In this document: positions 1-8,957 of the stretch, in pieces | How positions within the stretch are numbered: position 1 is the stretch's first letter | Layout: the number at the start of each line of letters is the position of its first letter | Assembly: GCF_023015765.1 (NCBI RefSeq) | Contig: NZ_JALKAL010000002.1 | Location: forward strand, 494,421-558,420 | Direction of reading: 5' to 3' | DNA length: 64,000 nt | DNA from: Ornithinimicrobium sp. F0845 | GTDB lineage: Bacteria > Actinomycetota > Actinomycetes > Actinomycetales > Dermatophilaceae | Program-made: the position numbers and the translations under genes | The notes under the pieces: generated by a model | Databases searched by the model: none | What the model was told of the DNA's origin: nothing | Seen by the model: the letters and a program-made list of their open reading frames with translations, nothing else

Positions 1-1480
1 CGAGCTGTCGGGCGACATCGGGATCAACCGACTGCCGGAGGATGCCGCCCAGGATGCGGCCGGCCCCGGCACGGCGACGACGGTGGTCGTGGGCCTCTAC
101 CGCGAGGCGAGCACCTCCGAGTTCCCCTACCCCGACCAGACCGAGCCCACGGAACCGCCGACCGCGGACGTGGTCCTCGACGCCGGGACCCCGGCGACCA
201 CCGAGGTGCACCTCGACCACCTGGGCGAGGCGGCCGAGGGCTACCTGATGCCCGCGGTGTCGGTGCCGACTCGCGAGGGGACCGTGCTGACCACCTGGGC
301 CGGTGAGCCCGGTCGGCTGCTCGTGGCGGTGAACGGCATGGTGATCACCAACGACGGTGAGGGTCTTGCGCAGCCGGCCAGCGCCGGGCCGTGGCAGCAC
401 GCCGACCCGGACCTGAGGGGCGGCTACTGGCTCACGTGGACCGCGAGCGCGAGCACCCGGGAGTTCGACCTGAGCCCCTCGGGACTGGCAGCCCACGGCA
501 TCCAGGTCAGCGAGGGCGAGACCGTCACGGTGGCCGCCCGGGCCGCCTTCCCCCGCGACGCCTGGCAGGTCGGCATCGACCAGCCCGCAGGCGGCCCGGA
601 CGCCGGAGGCACCTCGGGACCGGCCCCTGTCGAACCGACCGAGGCGCTGCCGGCCCTCGCCTACGGCTATGAGCAGGTGACCGCGGTCAGCGTCCCCGCC
701 AGCGGCTCGACCTTCGAGATCGAGCTGGGCGACGTGGACCCCGACCATCTCATCTGGGTGACGGAGTGCAGCGCCGAGGCGGCGCTGGTCGACGTCCGGA
801 TCGGCTCCACCCCGGTCCAGTGCAGCCCAGGCATGGAGTGGCTGAACGTGGCAAGGGTCCCTGGTCTGGTCGAGGGCCAGCCGGTGGACGTGACGGTCGG
901 CGTGGGCCCGGAGCCGGTCACGCTGGCGGCCTACACCCCCCGCGTGTGGGAGGACTACCCGTTCGAGGAGTCCGCGGACCCGATCGGCACCAGCGACTCG
1001 GCTGAGGCCGTCCTGCCCCGCCCTGTCGATGGCGAGCGGCCGAGCGAGCTGACCCGCATGCCCGGCCCTGCCGTGGTCTACCGCGAGGTGGCCACGGTGA
1101 GCACCAGCGACCTGGACGCCGATGGCCGCGCCGAGGTGACGGTGCCCTCCAGCACCGATCTCAGCATCTGGATCGAGTCCACCGGGGTCTCCCGGATGCG
1201 GCTGGCCCTGGACGGCACACCCGTCGAGCAGTTGGTCCCGGACCCGGACGAGTCGGTGATCACCGGCATCCTGCCGGCCCACCAGCTGCTGCTGCGCGAC
1301 GGCTGGTTCTCGACGTGGACCGCCGAGTCCCGGGGTCAGCAGGTGCGCTTCGACCACGCCGACGGGCGCACCGGCCACGGGGAGCGAGACGAGCCCACGG
1401 TGACCATCGAGGTCGAGACCGTGGACGGAGCCGAGGTCGAGCTGACCTTCTTCGAGCTGGTGCCCGAGGACAACGGCTGA
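1..1480 (+). CDS. Hypothetical acidic protein, N-terminus outside window
   Basis: The reading frame is open from base 2, so the start lies upstream; 492 residues are visible, ending at TGA 1478-1480. The visible part is rich in Asp, Glu, Pro and Val with short predicted beta strands and no membrane segment. A Pro/Gly-rich linker around visible residues 195-215 separates two halves. Two cysteines near visible residues 257 and 275 (in VTECSAEAA and PVQCSPG) could form a disulfide, which would fit an exported protein. I do not recognise a family. It ends about 80 bases before the next gene on the same strand. Confidence 0.75.
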   Translation, partial: ELSGDIGINRLPEDAAQDAAGPGTATTVVVGLYREASTSEFPYPDQTEPTEPPTADVVLDAGTPATTEVHLDHLGEAAEGYLMPAVSVPTREGTVLTTWAGEPGRLLVAVNGMVITNDGEGLAQPASAGPWQHADPDLRGGYWLTWTASASTREFDLSPSGLAAHGIQVSEGETVTVAARAAFPRDAWQVGIDQPAGGPDAGGTSGPAPVEPTEALPALAYGYEQVTAVSVPASGSTFEIELGDVDPDHLIWVTECSAEAALVDVRIGSTPVQCSPGMEWLNVARVPGLVEGQPVDVTVGVGPEPVTLAAYTPRVWEDYPFEESADPIGTSDSAEAVLPRPVDGERPSELTRMPGPAVVYREVATVSTSDLDADGRAEVTVPSSTDLSIWIESTGVSRMRLALDGTPVEQLVPDPDESVITGILPAHQLLLRDGWFSTWTAESRGQQVRFDHADGRTGHGERDEPTVTIEVETVDGAEVELTFFELVPEDNG

Positions 1481-1557
1481 TCCCCTCACCAGGTCGCCGT
1501 GCCCTCCTCAACCGATGGCACGGCGACCGGGACCGGTCCGTCGGTAGAGTGCGGCCG

Positions 1558-2145
1558 ATGGACCGAAGCACCGACCGTGACCAGCCGCTGAGCCTGCGGC
1601 TGGCTGGACCCGAGGACACCGCAGCAGCTCAGGCTGCCTACCGGCGGATCATCGAGCACCTCGGGGCAACCGTCGACTACCCGCACTGGCACTCCGAGAA
1701 CCACCCGACGCCCGCCGAGGTCGAGCGGTGGGTCGTGGCCGGCGACCTCTATCTGGCGGTCACGGGGGCACCTGCCGACGAGCCGGACGCCCCCGACCAG
1801 CACGAGCGGATCGCGGGCGTGATGGTCCTGGACCACCACGCCCCAGCGGCCTATCAGGGCGCCGCCTGGCGGGTCGAGGCCGGGGCCGACGAGGCCCTCA
1901 TCATCCACGCGCTGGGCGTCCACCCGGACTTCCTGCGCCAAGGTGTCGCCCGATTCCTGGTCGACGCCTCCCTGCAGGTGGGACGGGACAAGGGCTGCCG
2001 CGCCGTCCGACTGGACACCTATGTCGAGAACCTCCCCGCCAGACGCCTCTACTCCCGCCACGGCTTCACCGACCTGGGCGTGCACACGCTGCGCTACGAG
2101 GGCTCCGACCTGAGCCAGTTCCACCTCTTCGAGCGCGTGCTCTGA
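1558..2145 (+). CDS. GNAT family N-acetyltransferase
   Basis: A 195-residue protein with the GNAT pattern. Core strands around residues 75-125 lead into LGVHPDFLRQGVARFLVDA, a good match to the acetyl-CoA pyrophosphate-binding motif (R/Q-x-x-G-x-G/A). After it comes the C-terminal NLPARRLYSRHGF stretch typical of the family. Expected role: acetyl transfer from acetyl-CoA to an amine; the substrate cannot be told. I chose ATG 1558 over an upstream in-frame start because TAGAGT lies at 1545-1550, seven bases before the ATG, a leaderless-type -10, and because the family begins about here. Confidence 0.85.
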   Translation: MDRSTDRDQPLSLRLAGPEDTAAAQAAYRRIIEHLGATVDYPHWHSENHPTPAEVERWVVAGDLYLAVTGAPADEPDAPDQHERIAGVMVLDHHAPAAYQGAAWRVEAGADEALIIHALGVHPDFLRQGVARFLVDASLQVGRDKGCRAVRLDTYVENLPARRLYSRHGFTDLGVHTLRYEGSDLSQFHLFERVL

Positions 2146-2470
2146 CCTGACATCCTCCGACGGGTGTCTCGCCACCGTCCTGCCAGGCACATGGTTGTGC
2201 CGCGGCGCACCGCGTAGGCGCGGAAGGCGTCCCGGGGTGGCGCGGTCATCGTCTCCTGGGGCTCTCGGCGGGGACCTCGTCTGTTGGGTCGAGTCCGCGG
2301 GCAGCAACTCACTGGGGGACGGTGTTCTCGTCGCGACAAACGGCGACCGGTCCTCTCGGTCCGGGCGTCAGCGCTGACGGTCCTCGTCGTGTGGAGCATC
2401 CCGTCAGGACCAGCAGGGCAGCCAGGACTGTCGCGACGGCGCTGAGGGCCCCCTGGCCATCGGACCTCCC
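2146..2470. other. Intergenic stretch, no gene recognised
   Basis: 325 bases between two converging genes. Only short open frames without family-like features are present, and I see no RNA gene or clear terminator. Confidence 0.5.
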
Positions 2471-4231
2471 TCAGGCACAGTGAGATCGGGTGATGCGCAG
2501 GAACTGGGCTACGTCTTCGGGTCGTAGTGGGGCTAGGTTGGCAGGCACGGTGTGTCCGAGTGCGGTGATGTCTGAGATCGAGGCGCTCGTGGTCGGTGGC
2601 ACGGGTGGTGCGCCGGGGTGGTGGAACCCGGACTCGGGTGGCCGTGCGCGGGCCAGGCCCAGTGTGGGGAGCAGCGGCGGCGCGTGCGACTGGTAGGTGT
2701 GGCCTGTTGGTGTCCTCACCTGGACGGTGTGGAGCCCTTTGCGTGACTCGACCGTCTCGTGGCGCCACCCTGGTGCTTCCTTGTCGTAGTTGCACGCCTG
2801 GCACGTGCCCTCGCCGTTGTGCTCGGTGGTCGCGCCACCGCGGGCGAAGGCCAGGACGTGGTCGGCGTGCCGGACGGGTGCATCGCACCACGGGGTGCGG
2901 CAGACCTGGTCCCGGGCCACGAGGAAGCGACGCAGGGGTCCGGAGAAGAGTCGTCGGCGTTGGTCCTGACCGGTGAGGACCCCGGTGACCGCATCGGCGT
3001 ACAACCGGCGGAGCCAGACGCGGGCTGTGCGCGCGAGCTTGCCGGCCTCGGCGCCCTCCGTGCCGGCGGACTTCGTGCCGGTGGAGTCCGGGGCGGTGGA
3101 CTTCGTGCCGGTGGAGTCCGGGTCGGTGGACTTCGTGCCGGTGGAGTCCAGGTCGGTGTCCTTCGTGCTGGTGGAGTGCGGGTCGGTGCCCTCGGGGTCG
3201 GCTGAGGTGGCACCGGTGGTGTCGCTGGTGTTGGTCGTGGCGCAGGCGCCGCCGTTGCCCGGGCCGCGGACCACGTCGCGGGCCAGGGGAGCTGGGATGG
3301 GGCCGAAGCCGTGTAGCCGTGCGGCCGTCTCGTCCAGGCCCAGGAGAGCCTTGTCCGTCATCACCAGACCGAGCTCGATGCTGCAGTCGTCAGCGGCGCG
3401 CTGACCGGTGAGCCGCTCCATGAAGAGGTCGGCGCGGAGCTGGTCGAGGCTGCGCTCGTCGCCCGCGGCCTTCAGAGACCGGGCCGACTCATCGAGCGCC
3501 TTGTAGCAGGCGACGCCCTGGGCCACGGGAAGGTAACCAGACACGATCGACATGACCTCCGGTGCCGGCCGGACGGTCACCCGACGGTCCTTGGCGGCCT
3601 TGCGTCCACGGTTGGTGAAGGCGTAGGGATCGAGTTCGTAGGCCAGGGCCCGGGCCGCGGCCACGAGCGCCTTCTGTGAGTCGACCCGGAGGCGATCCGC
3701 GAGACGGGCATCGACGATGGAGCGCTGCTGGCTGGTCAGGCAGGCAGTCTCTCGCACGAGCTCCATCGCGGCCCACTCGGTCAGCCGGCCCTCGGTCATC
3801 GCCGCGTGGGTGTTGGGCATCTCGTGCACCACGGCCCGGGCAAAGCCGATGTGGCGAGACCCGGCATGGGGTGACTCCCGGCGTGCCAGGCCCACCTGCT
3901 TGCGCAGTCCCTTGTCCGCCCGCCTACGCGGGACACCGTCCGCGACGGCCTGCTCACGCAGCTTGGTGACGACGGTGTCGGTCACCCGGGCCTGCGCGGC
4001 GGCCGCGGCGTTCTTCACGCCCTCCAGGCCGGTGATGACGTCGCAGAGATCCGCTGCGGGGACGTCGACCAACTCCTTCAGGCCCGCTCCACCGGCGAGC
4101 CGACGGGTGAACGCAGTCAGCTCCGCAGCGGTCACCGGGGCACCCACACGCGCCGAGGCAGCGCCTCGACCCGCGCTTCGACCCGCGCTTGGACCCGCGT
4201 TTTGTGCGGTCGCGGTCGTCACAGTCGCCAT
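2471..4231 (-). CDS. DUF222 / HNH endonuclease (13E12-type repeat family)
   Basis: 586 residues. The N-terminal two thirds match the DUF222 helical domain of the actinobacterial 13E12 repeat family. The C-terminal part (roughly residues 430-485) carries an HNH nuclease: zinc-type cysteines in CRTPWC and CQACN, with HADH and EHN as H-N-H elements. A low-complexity linker of ten-residue units (TGTKSTDPDS type, about residues 345-390) separates them. The family is abundant and often multicopy in actinomycetes; its biological role is not established. The repeats are encoded by a 30-base minisatellite. The gene may have been mobile, but no insertion-sequence ends are visible. Confidence 0.9.
   Translation of the reverse strand: MATVTTATAQNAGPSAGRSAGRGAASARVGAPVTAAELTAFTRRLAGGAGLKELVDVPAADLCDVITGLEGVKNAAAAAQARVTDTVVTKLREQAVADGVPRRRADKGLRKQVGLARRESPHAGSRHIGFARAVVHEMPNTHAAMTEGRLTEWAAMELVRETACLTSQQRSIVDARLADRLRVDSQKALVAAARALAYELDPYAFTNRGRKAAKDRRVTVRPAPEVMSIVSGYLPVAQGVACYKALDESARSLKAAGDERSLDQLRADLFMERLTGQRAADDCSIELGLVMTDKALLGLDETAARLHGFGPIPAPLARDVVRGPGNGGACATTNTSDTTGATSADPEGTDPHSTSTKDTDLDSTGTKSTDPDSTGTKSTAPDSTGTKSAGTEGAEAGKLARTARVWLRRLYADAVTGVLTGQDQRRRLFSGPLRRFLVARDQVCRTPWCDAPVRHADHVLAFARGGATTEHNGEGTCQACNYDKEAPGWRHETVESRKGLHTVQVRTPTGHTYQSHAPPLLPTLGLARARPPESGFHHPGAPPVPPTTSASISDITALGHTVPANLAPLRPEDVAQFLRITRSHCA
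3071..3190. repeat. Four tandem 30-base units inside the HNH gene
   Basis: Units start at 3071, 3101, 3131 and 3161, each beginning CTTCGTGC(C/T)GGTGGAGT. The first three are nearly identical and the fourth has diverged. Thirty bases keep the frame, so copy number can change without breaking the protein. Confidence 0.9.
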
Positions 4232-4804
4232 GTCGCTGCCCCCAACCGCTGAGTCGGTTCTCTACCTGAGACACCAAAGCTAGAACAGACGTCCGACAGT
4301 GCCTCGTGATCATACACATGAGAGCCAACACTGCAGGTCAGAACGCTGCGCGGAACTAGGGCTCAGCGATAGGGAAGGTCGGACCGACTCCGCGGACCAA
4401 CGGCTCCGATGGCTGGCGGTAACGTCGGGATCACGGGCTGGCAAGGGGCCGATGAGTCCGTTTGCGCAGAACGCGACCGCGGGTCGACTGTTGACGCTGA
4501 GACCGCCCACGAGCAATGGTGGGCCGCGAGGTCTCTTGACTTACTCTCCAGGGCTGCGACACTGAGCGCCGACCCACCTCCTGGATCTGGCCCGATGCCA
4601 CGCATGCACCGACAGAGCGAGCGGCAGAGTCCTCGCCAACCGACCCACAAACCTCTTCGTGTTGCTCGCCGACGTGCGCAGGCCGACGCCCGCCTGCAGC
4701 GCGACAGCAACTTATCCACAGGACCGGATCCGGTTGTCGGCCGTTCGTGCCACCGTGGGGTCTGCGTCGCCGAGGGGGCGGGGCACCACGAGGGAGGAGA
4801 GAGT
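4232..4804. other. Intergenic stretch with one DnaA-box-like nonamer
   Basis: 573 bases between the diverging HNH and DUF2786 genes. An open frame runs through it from 4409 into the DUF2786 gene, but that extension has poor coding character. The exact nonamer TTATCCACA sits at 4712-4720, alone. GGAGGAGAGAG at 4793-4803 is the ribosome-binding site of the next gene. Confidence 0.5.
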
Positions 4805-6052
4805 ATGTCGTCGGCCACCGCCGGAGCGCACCGCGCCGGAGATGGGGTGCACCGCGCCGGAGATCTGGGAGCCCTGGGAGGTTTGATCGAGCGGGTGTGG
4901 GCCAGGGGGTGGGAGCCGATGGACCTGCACCGCGCCGTCCGCGACCACGGGCCGCTCGCGCTGGACCTGCTGGGCGATGTGATGGCAGCGGACCTGGCTC
5001 GCTACTCGGCGGTGACGGTGGATGATCGATGGCACGCCCAGCTGGAGGAGATCGGGGCGTCCGTGTGGTGGCGCCGAGACGAGGACCCGGTGACGGCCCG
5101 AGCCGCTCGCGCGAAGGGCGGTTGGCCGGCAGTGGCCAAGGCTGCTGCCGCGCTGGAGGTGACTCTCCAGGTCCTACCAGCGATCGAGCAGCTCAGCCCC
5201 CGCCCTGGCCAAGCCACCGCACGGTCGACGCCTGGGCCAGAGGTCGACCAGCGCCTGCTGAGCAAGGTGCGGATGATGCTGGCCAAGGCCGAGTCGACGC
5301 CCTATGCCGCGGAGGCCGAGACCTTCACCGCGGCGGCGCAGAAGCTGATGACCCGGCACAGCATCGACCGTGCCCTGCTTGACCGAGAGGGCGGCGGCAG
5401 TGACGGTCCGGCAGCGATCCGGGTCGGCATCGACCGTCCCTACGAGTCGGCCCGCTTCCACCTGGTCGCCGCGATCGCCGAGGCCAACCGGTGCAAGGCG
5501 GTGTGGCAGAAGGGTCTCGGCTCCAGCACGGTCGTCGGCTTCCCCACCGACCTGCGTGCCGTCGAGCTGCTGTTCACCTCACTGATGGTCCAGGCCACCG
5601 CGGCCATGACCGCCGAGGGGTCGCGGCAGCACTGGACCGGACAGAGCCGCACCCGGTCCTTCCGCAACAGCTTCCTGACCGCCTTCGCGGTGCGGATCGG
5701 CGAGCGCCTGCACACGGCTGCCCAGGAGGCGCAGGACGAGACCGGCTGTGAGAGCCAGGACGAGACCGGCGAGGAGAGCCCGCGCAAGACCGCTCACGCT
5801 GGGCACCTGGACGCCGGGGCCACGCGGGACGGCGATGCGCGCACCCGGCAGCAGCTGGACCGCACGGCGCTCGTGCGGGTGCTGGCCGAGCGCGACCATG
5901 CCGTTGAGGAGGCCGTCGCCGAGCGCTTCCCCCGGCTGCAGAAGTCGCGCAGCAGGGCCTCCTTCGATGCGGAGGGCTGGGTGTCCGGCACGTCCGCGGC
6001 CGACCGCGCCGACCTGGGTGCGCCGGGGCGGATCGAGCGGCCTGGAGCCTAG
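4805..6052 (+). CDS. DUF2786 domain protein
   Basis: 415 residues starting at ATG 4805 behind a strong GGAGGAGAG ribosome-binding site. An in-frame extension to 4409 is rejected for poor composition. Residues about 147-192 (from RLLSKVRMMLAKAES to MTRHSI) are the DUF2786 helical motif, and the following 150 residues match the part that usually accompanies it in actinobacterial proteins. Function is unknown for the family. The stop overlaps by four bases the stop of the converging TetR gene. I see no membrane segment. Confidence 0.85.
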   Translation: MSSATAGAHRAGDGVHRAGDLGALGGLIERVWARGWEPMDLHRAVRDHGPLALDLLGDVMAADLARYSAVTVDDRWHAQLEEIGASVWWRRDEDPVTARAARAKGGWPAVAKAAAALEVTLQVLPAIEQLSPRPGQATARSTPGPEVDQRLLSKVRMMLAKAESTPYAAEAETFTAAAQKLMTRHSIDRALLDREGGGSDGPAAIRVGIDRPYESARFHLVAAIAEANRCKAVWQKGLGSSTVVGFPTDLRAVELLFTSLMVQATAAMTAEGSRQHWTGQSRTRSFRNSFLTAFAVRIGERLHTAAQEAQDETGCESQDETGEESPRKTAHAGHLDAGATRDGDARTRQQLDRTALVRVLAERDHAVEEAVAERFPRLQKSRSRASFDAEGWVSGTSAADRADLGAPGRIERPGA

Positions 6053-6807
6053 TCGCGCTTGCGGGCGGCCTGCCGGGCGGCGAGCCCCTCGATCAGCAGC
6101 TCCAGCCCGAACTCATACTCCATGTCCACGCCCGACTCTTCCTCGAGCACCGGCCCACCGGCGTAGTTGCCGGCCAGGAAGAAGGGTGCCGCGTAGGGCA
6201 GTCGCTCGGCCGTGATCACCTCACCGAGCTCAGCCATCGCCTCCGGCCCGAACTCCAGGTCCTCCTGCTCGGCGAGGTCGCGCTCCAGGCCGGAGAAGCT
6301 GCCGACGTAGGAGCTGACGACCAGCACGAGGCTGATGATCTCCTGCTCACTCAGCTCCAACGCGCGCACCGCCTCCATGCCGCGGTCGACGACCTCCATG
6401 GTTCCGGGGAGGAGCACCGACACCGGCCCTCGCTGGACCTCGAGCAGCCAGGGGTGCTGGCGATACATGCTCCGGAGCTCGGCGACCCAGTGGCGCAGGT
6501 TCTCGCGCCAGTCGTCCCCGCTCTCCTCCCGGGGCGGCAGCAGCCAGTCCGCCCCGCACATGAGCAGGAGCAGCTCCTCCTTGTTCGCGACATACCGATA
6601 CAGCGACATCGTGGTGAAGCCCAGGGACTCGGCCACGCGCTGCATGGTCACCGCGCCCAACCCGTGCTCGTCGGCGATCTCGATGGCCCGTCTCACGATC
6701 TTCTCGTGACTCAGCCCCCGGCTGGGTCCGCGCTGGGGCACCGCGTGCGCGCCCCAGGCGATGGCCACCACTCTCGGCACACCGCTGTCAGTCTTCTCAC
6801 CAGCCAT
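6049..6807 (-). CDS. TetR/AcrR family transcriptional regulator
   Basis: 252 residues. A helix-turn-helix lies around residues 30-78, with TMQRVAESLGFTTMSLYRYV as turn plus recognition helix. The C-terminal ligand-binding domain resembles the TetR_C class seen next to drug exporters. It is divergent from an ABC exporter operon with under 60 bases between the start codons. Repeated TATGTCATAC elements there are likely its operator, so it probably represses the exporter and itself until a small molecule binds. Confidence 0.9.
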   Translation of the reverse strand: MAGEKTDSGVPRVVAIAWGAHAVPQRGPSRGLSHEKIVRRAIEIADEHGLGAVTMQRVAESLGFTTMSLYRYVANKEELLLLMCGADWLLPPREESGDDWRENLRHWVAELRSMYRQHPWLLEVQRGPVSVLLPGTMEVVDRGMEAVRALELSEQEIISLVLVVSSYVGSFSGLERDLAEQEDLEFGPEAMAELGEVITAERLPYAAPFFLAGNYAGGPVLEEESGVDMEYEFGLELLIEGLAARQAARKRD

Positions 6808-6830
6808 AAGACCAGTCTAGTCAAATAACT

Positions 6831-6877
6831 GTGTACGTCCCACGCTGTGTATGTCATACTCAGTTTATGTCATACAC
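6831..6877. promoter_or_regulatory. Probable TetR operator with leaderless promoter of the ABC exporter
   Basis: TATGTCATAC occurs at 6850-6859 and 6866-6875, and GTGTATG (6847-6853) with CATACAC (6871-6877) forms an outer inverted repeat. A weaker copy, GTGTACGTCCCAC, starts at 6831. CATACT (6855-6860) is a reasonable -10 six bases before ATG 6867, so the second repeat covers the start codon itself. Confidence 0.65.
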
Positions 6878-7817
6878 AGACAACACCATCACACACCCGC
6901 CGGTGATCGAGGTGGCCGGCGTCCGCAAGTCCTACGGGAGGACGGAGGTGCTGTGCGGACTCGACCTGTCGCTCGGGCCCGGGGTCCACGCGCTGCTCGG
7001 GCCCAACGGCGCCGGCAAGACCACGCTCGTCAACATCCTGACCACGCTGGTCCCCCACGACGAGGGACGCGTCAGGGTGCTGGGCCTGGACACCCGCGGC
7101 GAGGCCCGGCAGATCCGGCACCGGATCAGCGTCACCGGTCAGTTCGCCGCCGTCGACGACGTCCTCAACGGGCGCGAGAACCTGGTGATGATGGCGCGCC
7201 TCCTCGGGCTCGGCCGCCGCGACGCGCGGCACCGCGCGGACGAGCTGCTCGCCAGGTTCGACCTTGAGGCGGCCGCCAGCCGTGCGGTCCGCACCTACTC
7301 CGGGGGCATGCGACGTCGCCTCGACCTCGCCGTCAGCCTGATCTGGCCGCCGGAGGTGCTCTTCCTGGACGAGCCCACCACCGGCCTCGACACCCGCAGC
7401 CGTCTGACCCTGTGGGAGCAGATCCGCTCCCTGGCCAGCGAGGGCACTAACGTCTTCCTCACCACGCAGTATCTCGAGGAGGCCGACCAGCTGGCCGACC
7501 AGATCGCGGTCCTGGACCAGGGTCGCATCGTGGCCATGGGCAGCGCCGCACACCTCAAGGGGATGGTCGGCAGCGAGTGGGTGCGCGCGCTCGACGGCGC
7601 CGGCACGGTGGTGCGCGAGGTGCCCACCGACGGCACCGCGGCCGACCTGGCGCGGGTCAGCGCCGAACTGGCCGCGGCCGACCCGGCACTGCGCCTCGAG
7701 CTGCACCGACCCACACTGGACGACGCCTTCCTGCAGCTCACCGGCCACGCCCCGCAGGGCGGCCCGGCCGGTAACACCACCGAGGAGACCGACAAGATCC
7801 TGGAGACCACCCTATGA
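6867..7817 (+). CDS. ABC transporter ATP-binding protein (DrrA-like)
   Basis: 316 residues. Walker A GPNGAGKTT, signature YSGGMRRRLD, Walker B VLFLDEPTTGLD and the downstream switch histidine replaced in TTQYLEEAD, the arrangement usual in DrrA-type exporter ATPases. A C-terminal extension of about 80 residues follows, also DrrA-like. Start ATG 6867 is preferred over GTG 6831 because the upstream bases look like an operator. The stop overlaps the permease start by four bases (ATGA), indicating translational coupling. Likely a drug or lipid exporter controlled by the divergent TetR protein. Confidence 0.92.
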   Translation: MSYTDNTITHPPVIEVAGVRKSYGRTEVLCGLDLSLGPGVHALLGPNGAGKTTLVNILTTLVPHDEGRVRVLGLDTRGEARQIRHRISVTGQFAAVDDVLNGRENLVMMARLLGLGRRDARHRADELLARFDLEAAASRAVRTYSGGMRRRLDLAVSLIWPPEVLFLDEPTTGLDTRSRLTLWEQIRSLASEGTNVFLTTQYLEEADQLADQIAVLDQGRIVAMGSAAHLKGMVGSEWVRALDGAGTVVREVPTDGTAADLARVSAELAAADPALRLELHRPTLDDAFLQLTGHAPQGGPAGNTTEETDKILETTL

Positions 7818-8632
7818 CCGCGCAGCCCCTGCCCACCCGACCCACGCCCACCGCGACCCGCGCACCCAGCCCGGGCTCCGGCATACTCACCGCCTCCTCG
7901 GTCTTCGTCGGACGCGCCACCCGGCACAGCCTGCGCGACGTGGAGGCACTGCTCATGGCGGTGGTGCTGCCGGTGATGCTCATGCTGATGTTCACCTACG
8001 TCTTCGGCGGTGCGATCAGCACCGGCCGGGACTACCTGGACTACGTCGTGCCGGGGATCGTGCTGACCTGCGCCGGGTTCGGCGCCGCCTCGACGGCCGT
8101 GGGGGTCAGCCAGGACATGACGACCGGCACGATCAACCGCCTCCGCACCATGCCCGTGCCCAGCGCCACCGTGCTCGTCGGGCACGTCGCCGCCAGCCTG
8201 GCCCGCAACCTGCTGGCCACCGGAGTGGTGCTGCTGGTCGCGGTCCTCATCGGCTTCCGCCCGGACGCCGGAGCCCTGCACTGGGCGGGCGCGGTCGGTC
8301 TGCTGGCCCTCTACATCCTGACCATCACCGCGGTCTTCGCCATGCTCGGGCTGGTCGCCCACTCCCCCGAGGCGGCCAACGGCTACGGCTTCGTGCTGCT
8401 GTTCCTGCCCTACGTCTCCAGCGCGTTCGTGCCCGTCGCGACGATGCCGGGCTGGCTGCAGGGCTTCGCGGCGCACCAGCCGATCACCCCGGTGATCGAG
8501 GCGACGCGCGCGCTCTTCGCCGGCACCTCCCCCGGCACGGACGCGCTGGTCGCCATCGCCTGGTGCGTCGGCATCATCGCGGTGGCCGCGGTGCTCACGG
8601 CCTACCTGTTCCCCCGGCGCGTCGCGCGCTGA
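7814..8632 (+). CDS. ABC-2 type transporter permease (DrrB-like)
   Basis: 272 residues with six hydrophobic segments and the ABC-2 membrane pattern of daunorubicin-type permeases, including PVMLMLMFTYVFGGA near residue 60. It pairs with the ATPase by a four-base overlap. A short Pro/Thr-rich cytoplasmic leader precedes the first helix. Codon 24 region contains the rare Ile codon ATA inside a CGGCATAC octamer (7879-7886). The exported substrate is unknown. Confidence 0.9.
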   Translation: MTAQPLPTRPTPTATRAPSPGSGILTASSVFVGRATRHSLRDVEALLMAVVLPVMLMLMFTYVFGGAISTGRDYLDYVVPGIVLTCAGFGAASTAVGVSQDMTTGTINRLRTMPVPSATVLVGHVAASLARNLLATGVVLLVAVLIGFRPDAGALHWAGAVGLLALYILTITAVFAMLGLVAHSPEAANGYGFVLLFLPYVSSAFVPVATMPGWLQGFAAHQPITPVIEATRALFAGTSPGTDALVAIAWCVGIIAVAAVLTAYLFPRRVAR

Positions 8633-8957
8633 GGCCGGCGCCGGACACGGAAGTATGCCGGGCGCCCCGGCCGGCGTCCGCCGGCGCCGGACACGGCAGG
8701 TATGCCGGCCGGCGTCCGCGGGATCCGTCATTGGTGCGAGCGACTCGCCGTTGGTGCGAGCCCCATGACGTCACATCGACGGCGATTCGCTCGCACCGAC
8801 CTGCGACAGCACTCGGACCGACCATCAGCGAAGTCCTTCACGACGGGCAGTGGACCGTCCGCGTCCGTGGCGACGAAGACGGCACGCCCGCCGGATGCCG
8901 GGGCGCCCGGACGGCGGATTTCCCACGGCGGTCATGGGTCACCCACAATGGTGTCCC
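8633..8957. repeat. Intergenic region with direct repeats and a long inverted repeat
   Basis: 325 bases between the exporter operon and the glucosidase gene. GCCGGCGCCGGACACGG is repeated at 8634-8650 and 8680-8696, each followed by a GTATGCCG octamer. An inverted repeat of 21 bases with two mismatches joins 8731-8751 and 8779-8799 (arms built on GGTGCGAGCGA), with a 27-base loop holding the palindrome TGACGTCA (8766-8773). TTGGTGCGAG also recurs at 8751. It may act as a terminator or as a regulator site. Confidence 0.7.

Noticed and set aside
4712..4720. DnaA box TTATCCACA, and another at 51867-51875, as signs of a replication origin
   Set aside because: They are single boxes with no cluster, no AT-rich unwinding element and no dnaA or dnaN gene nearby.
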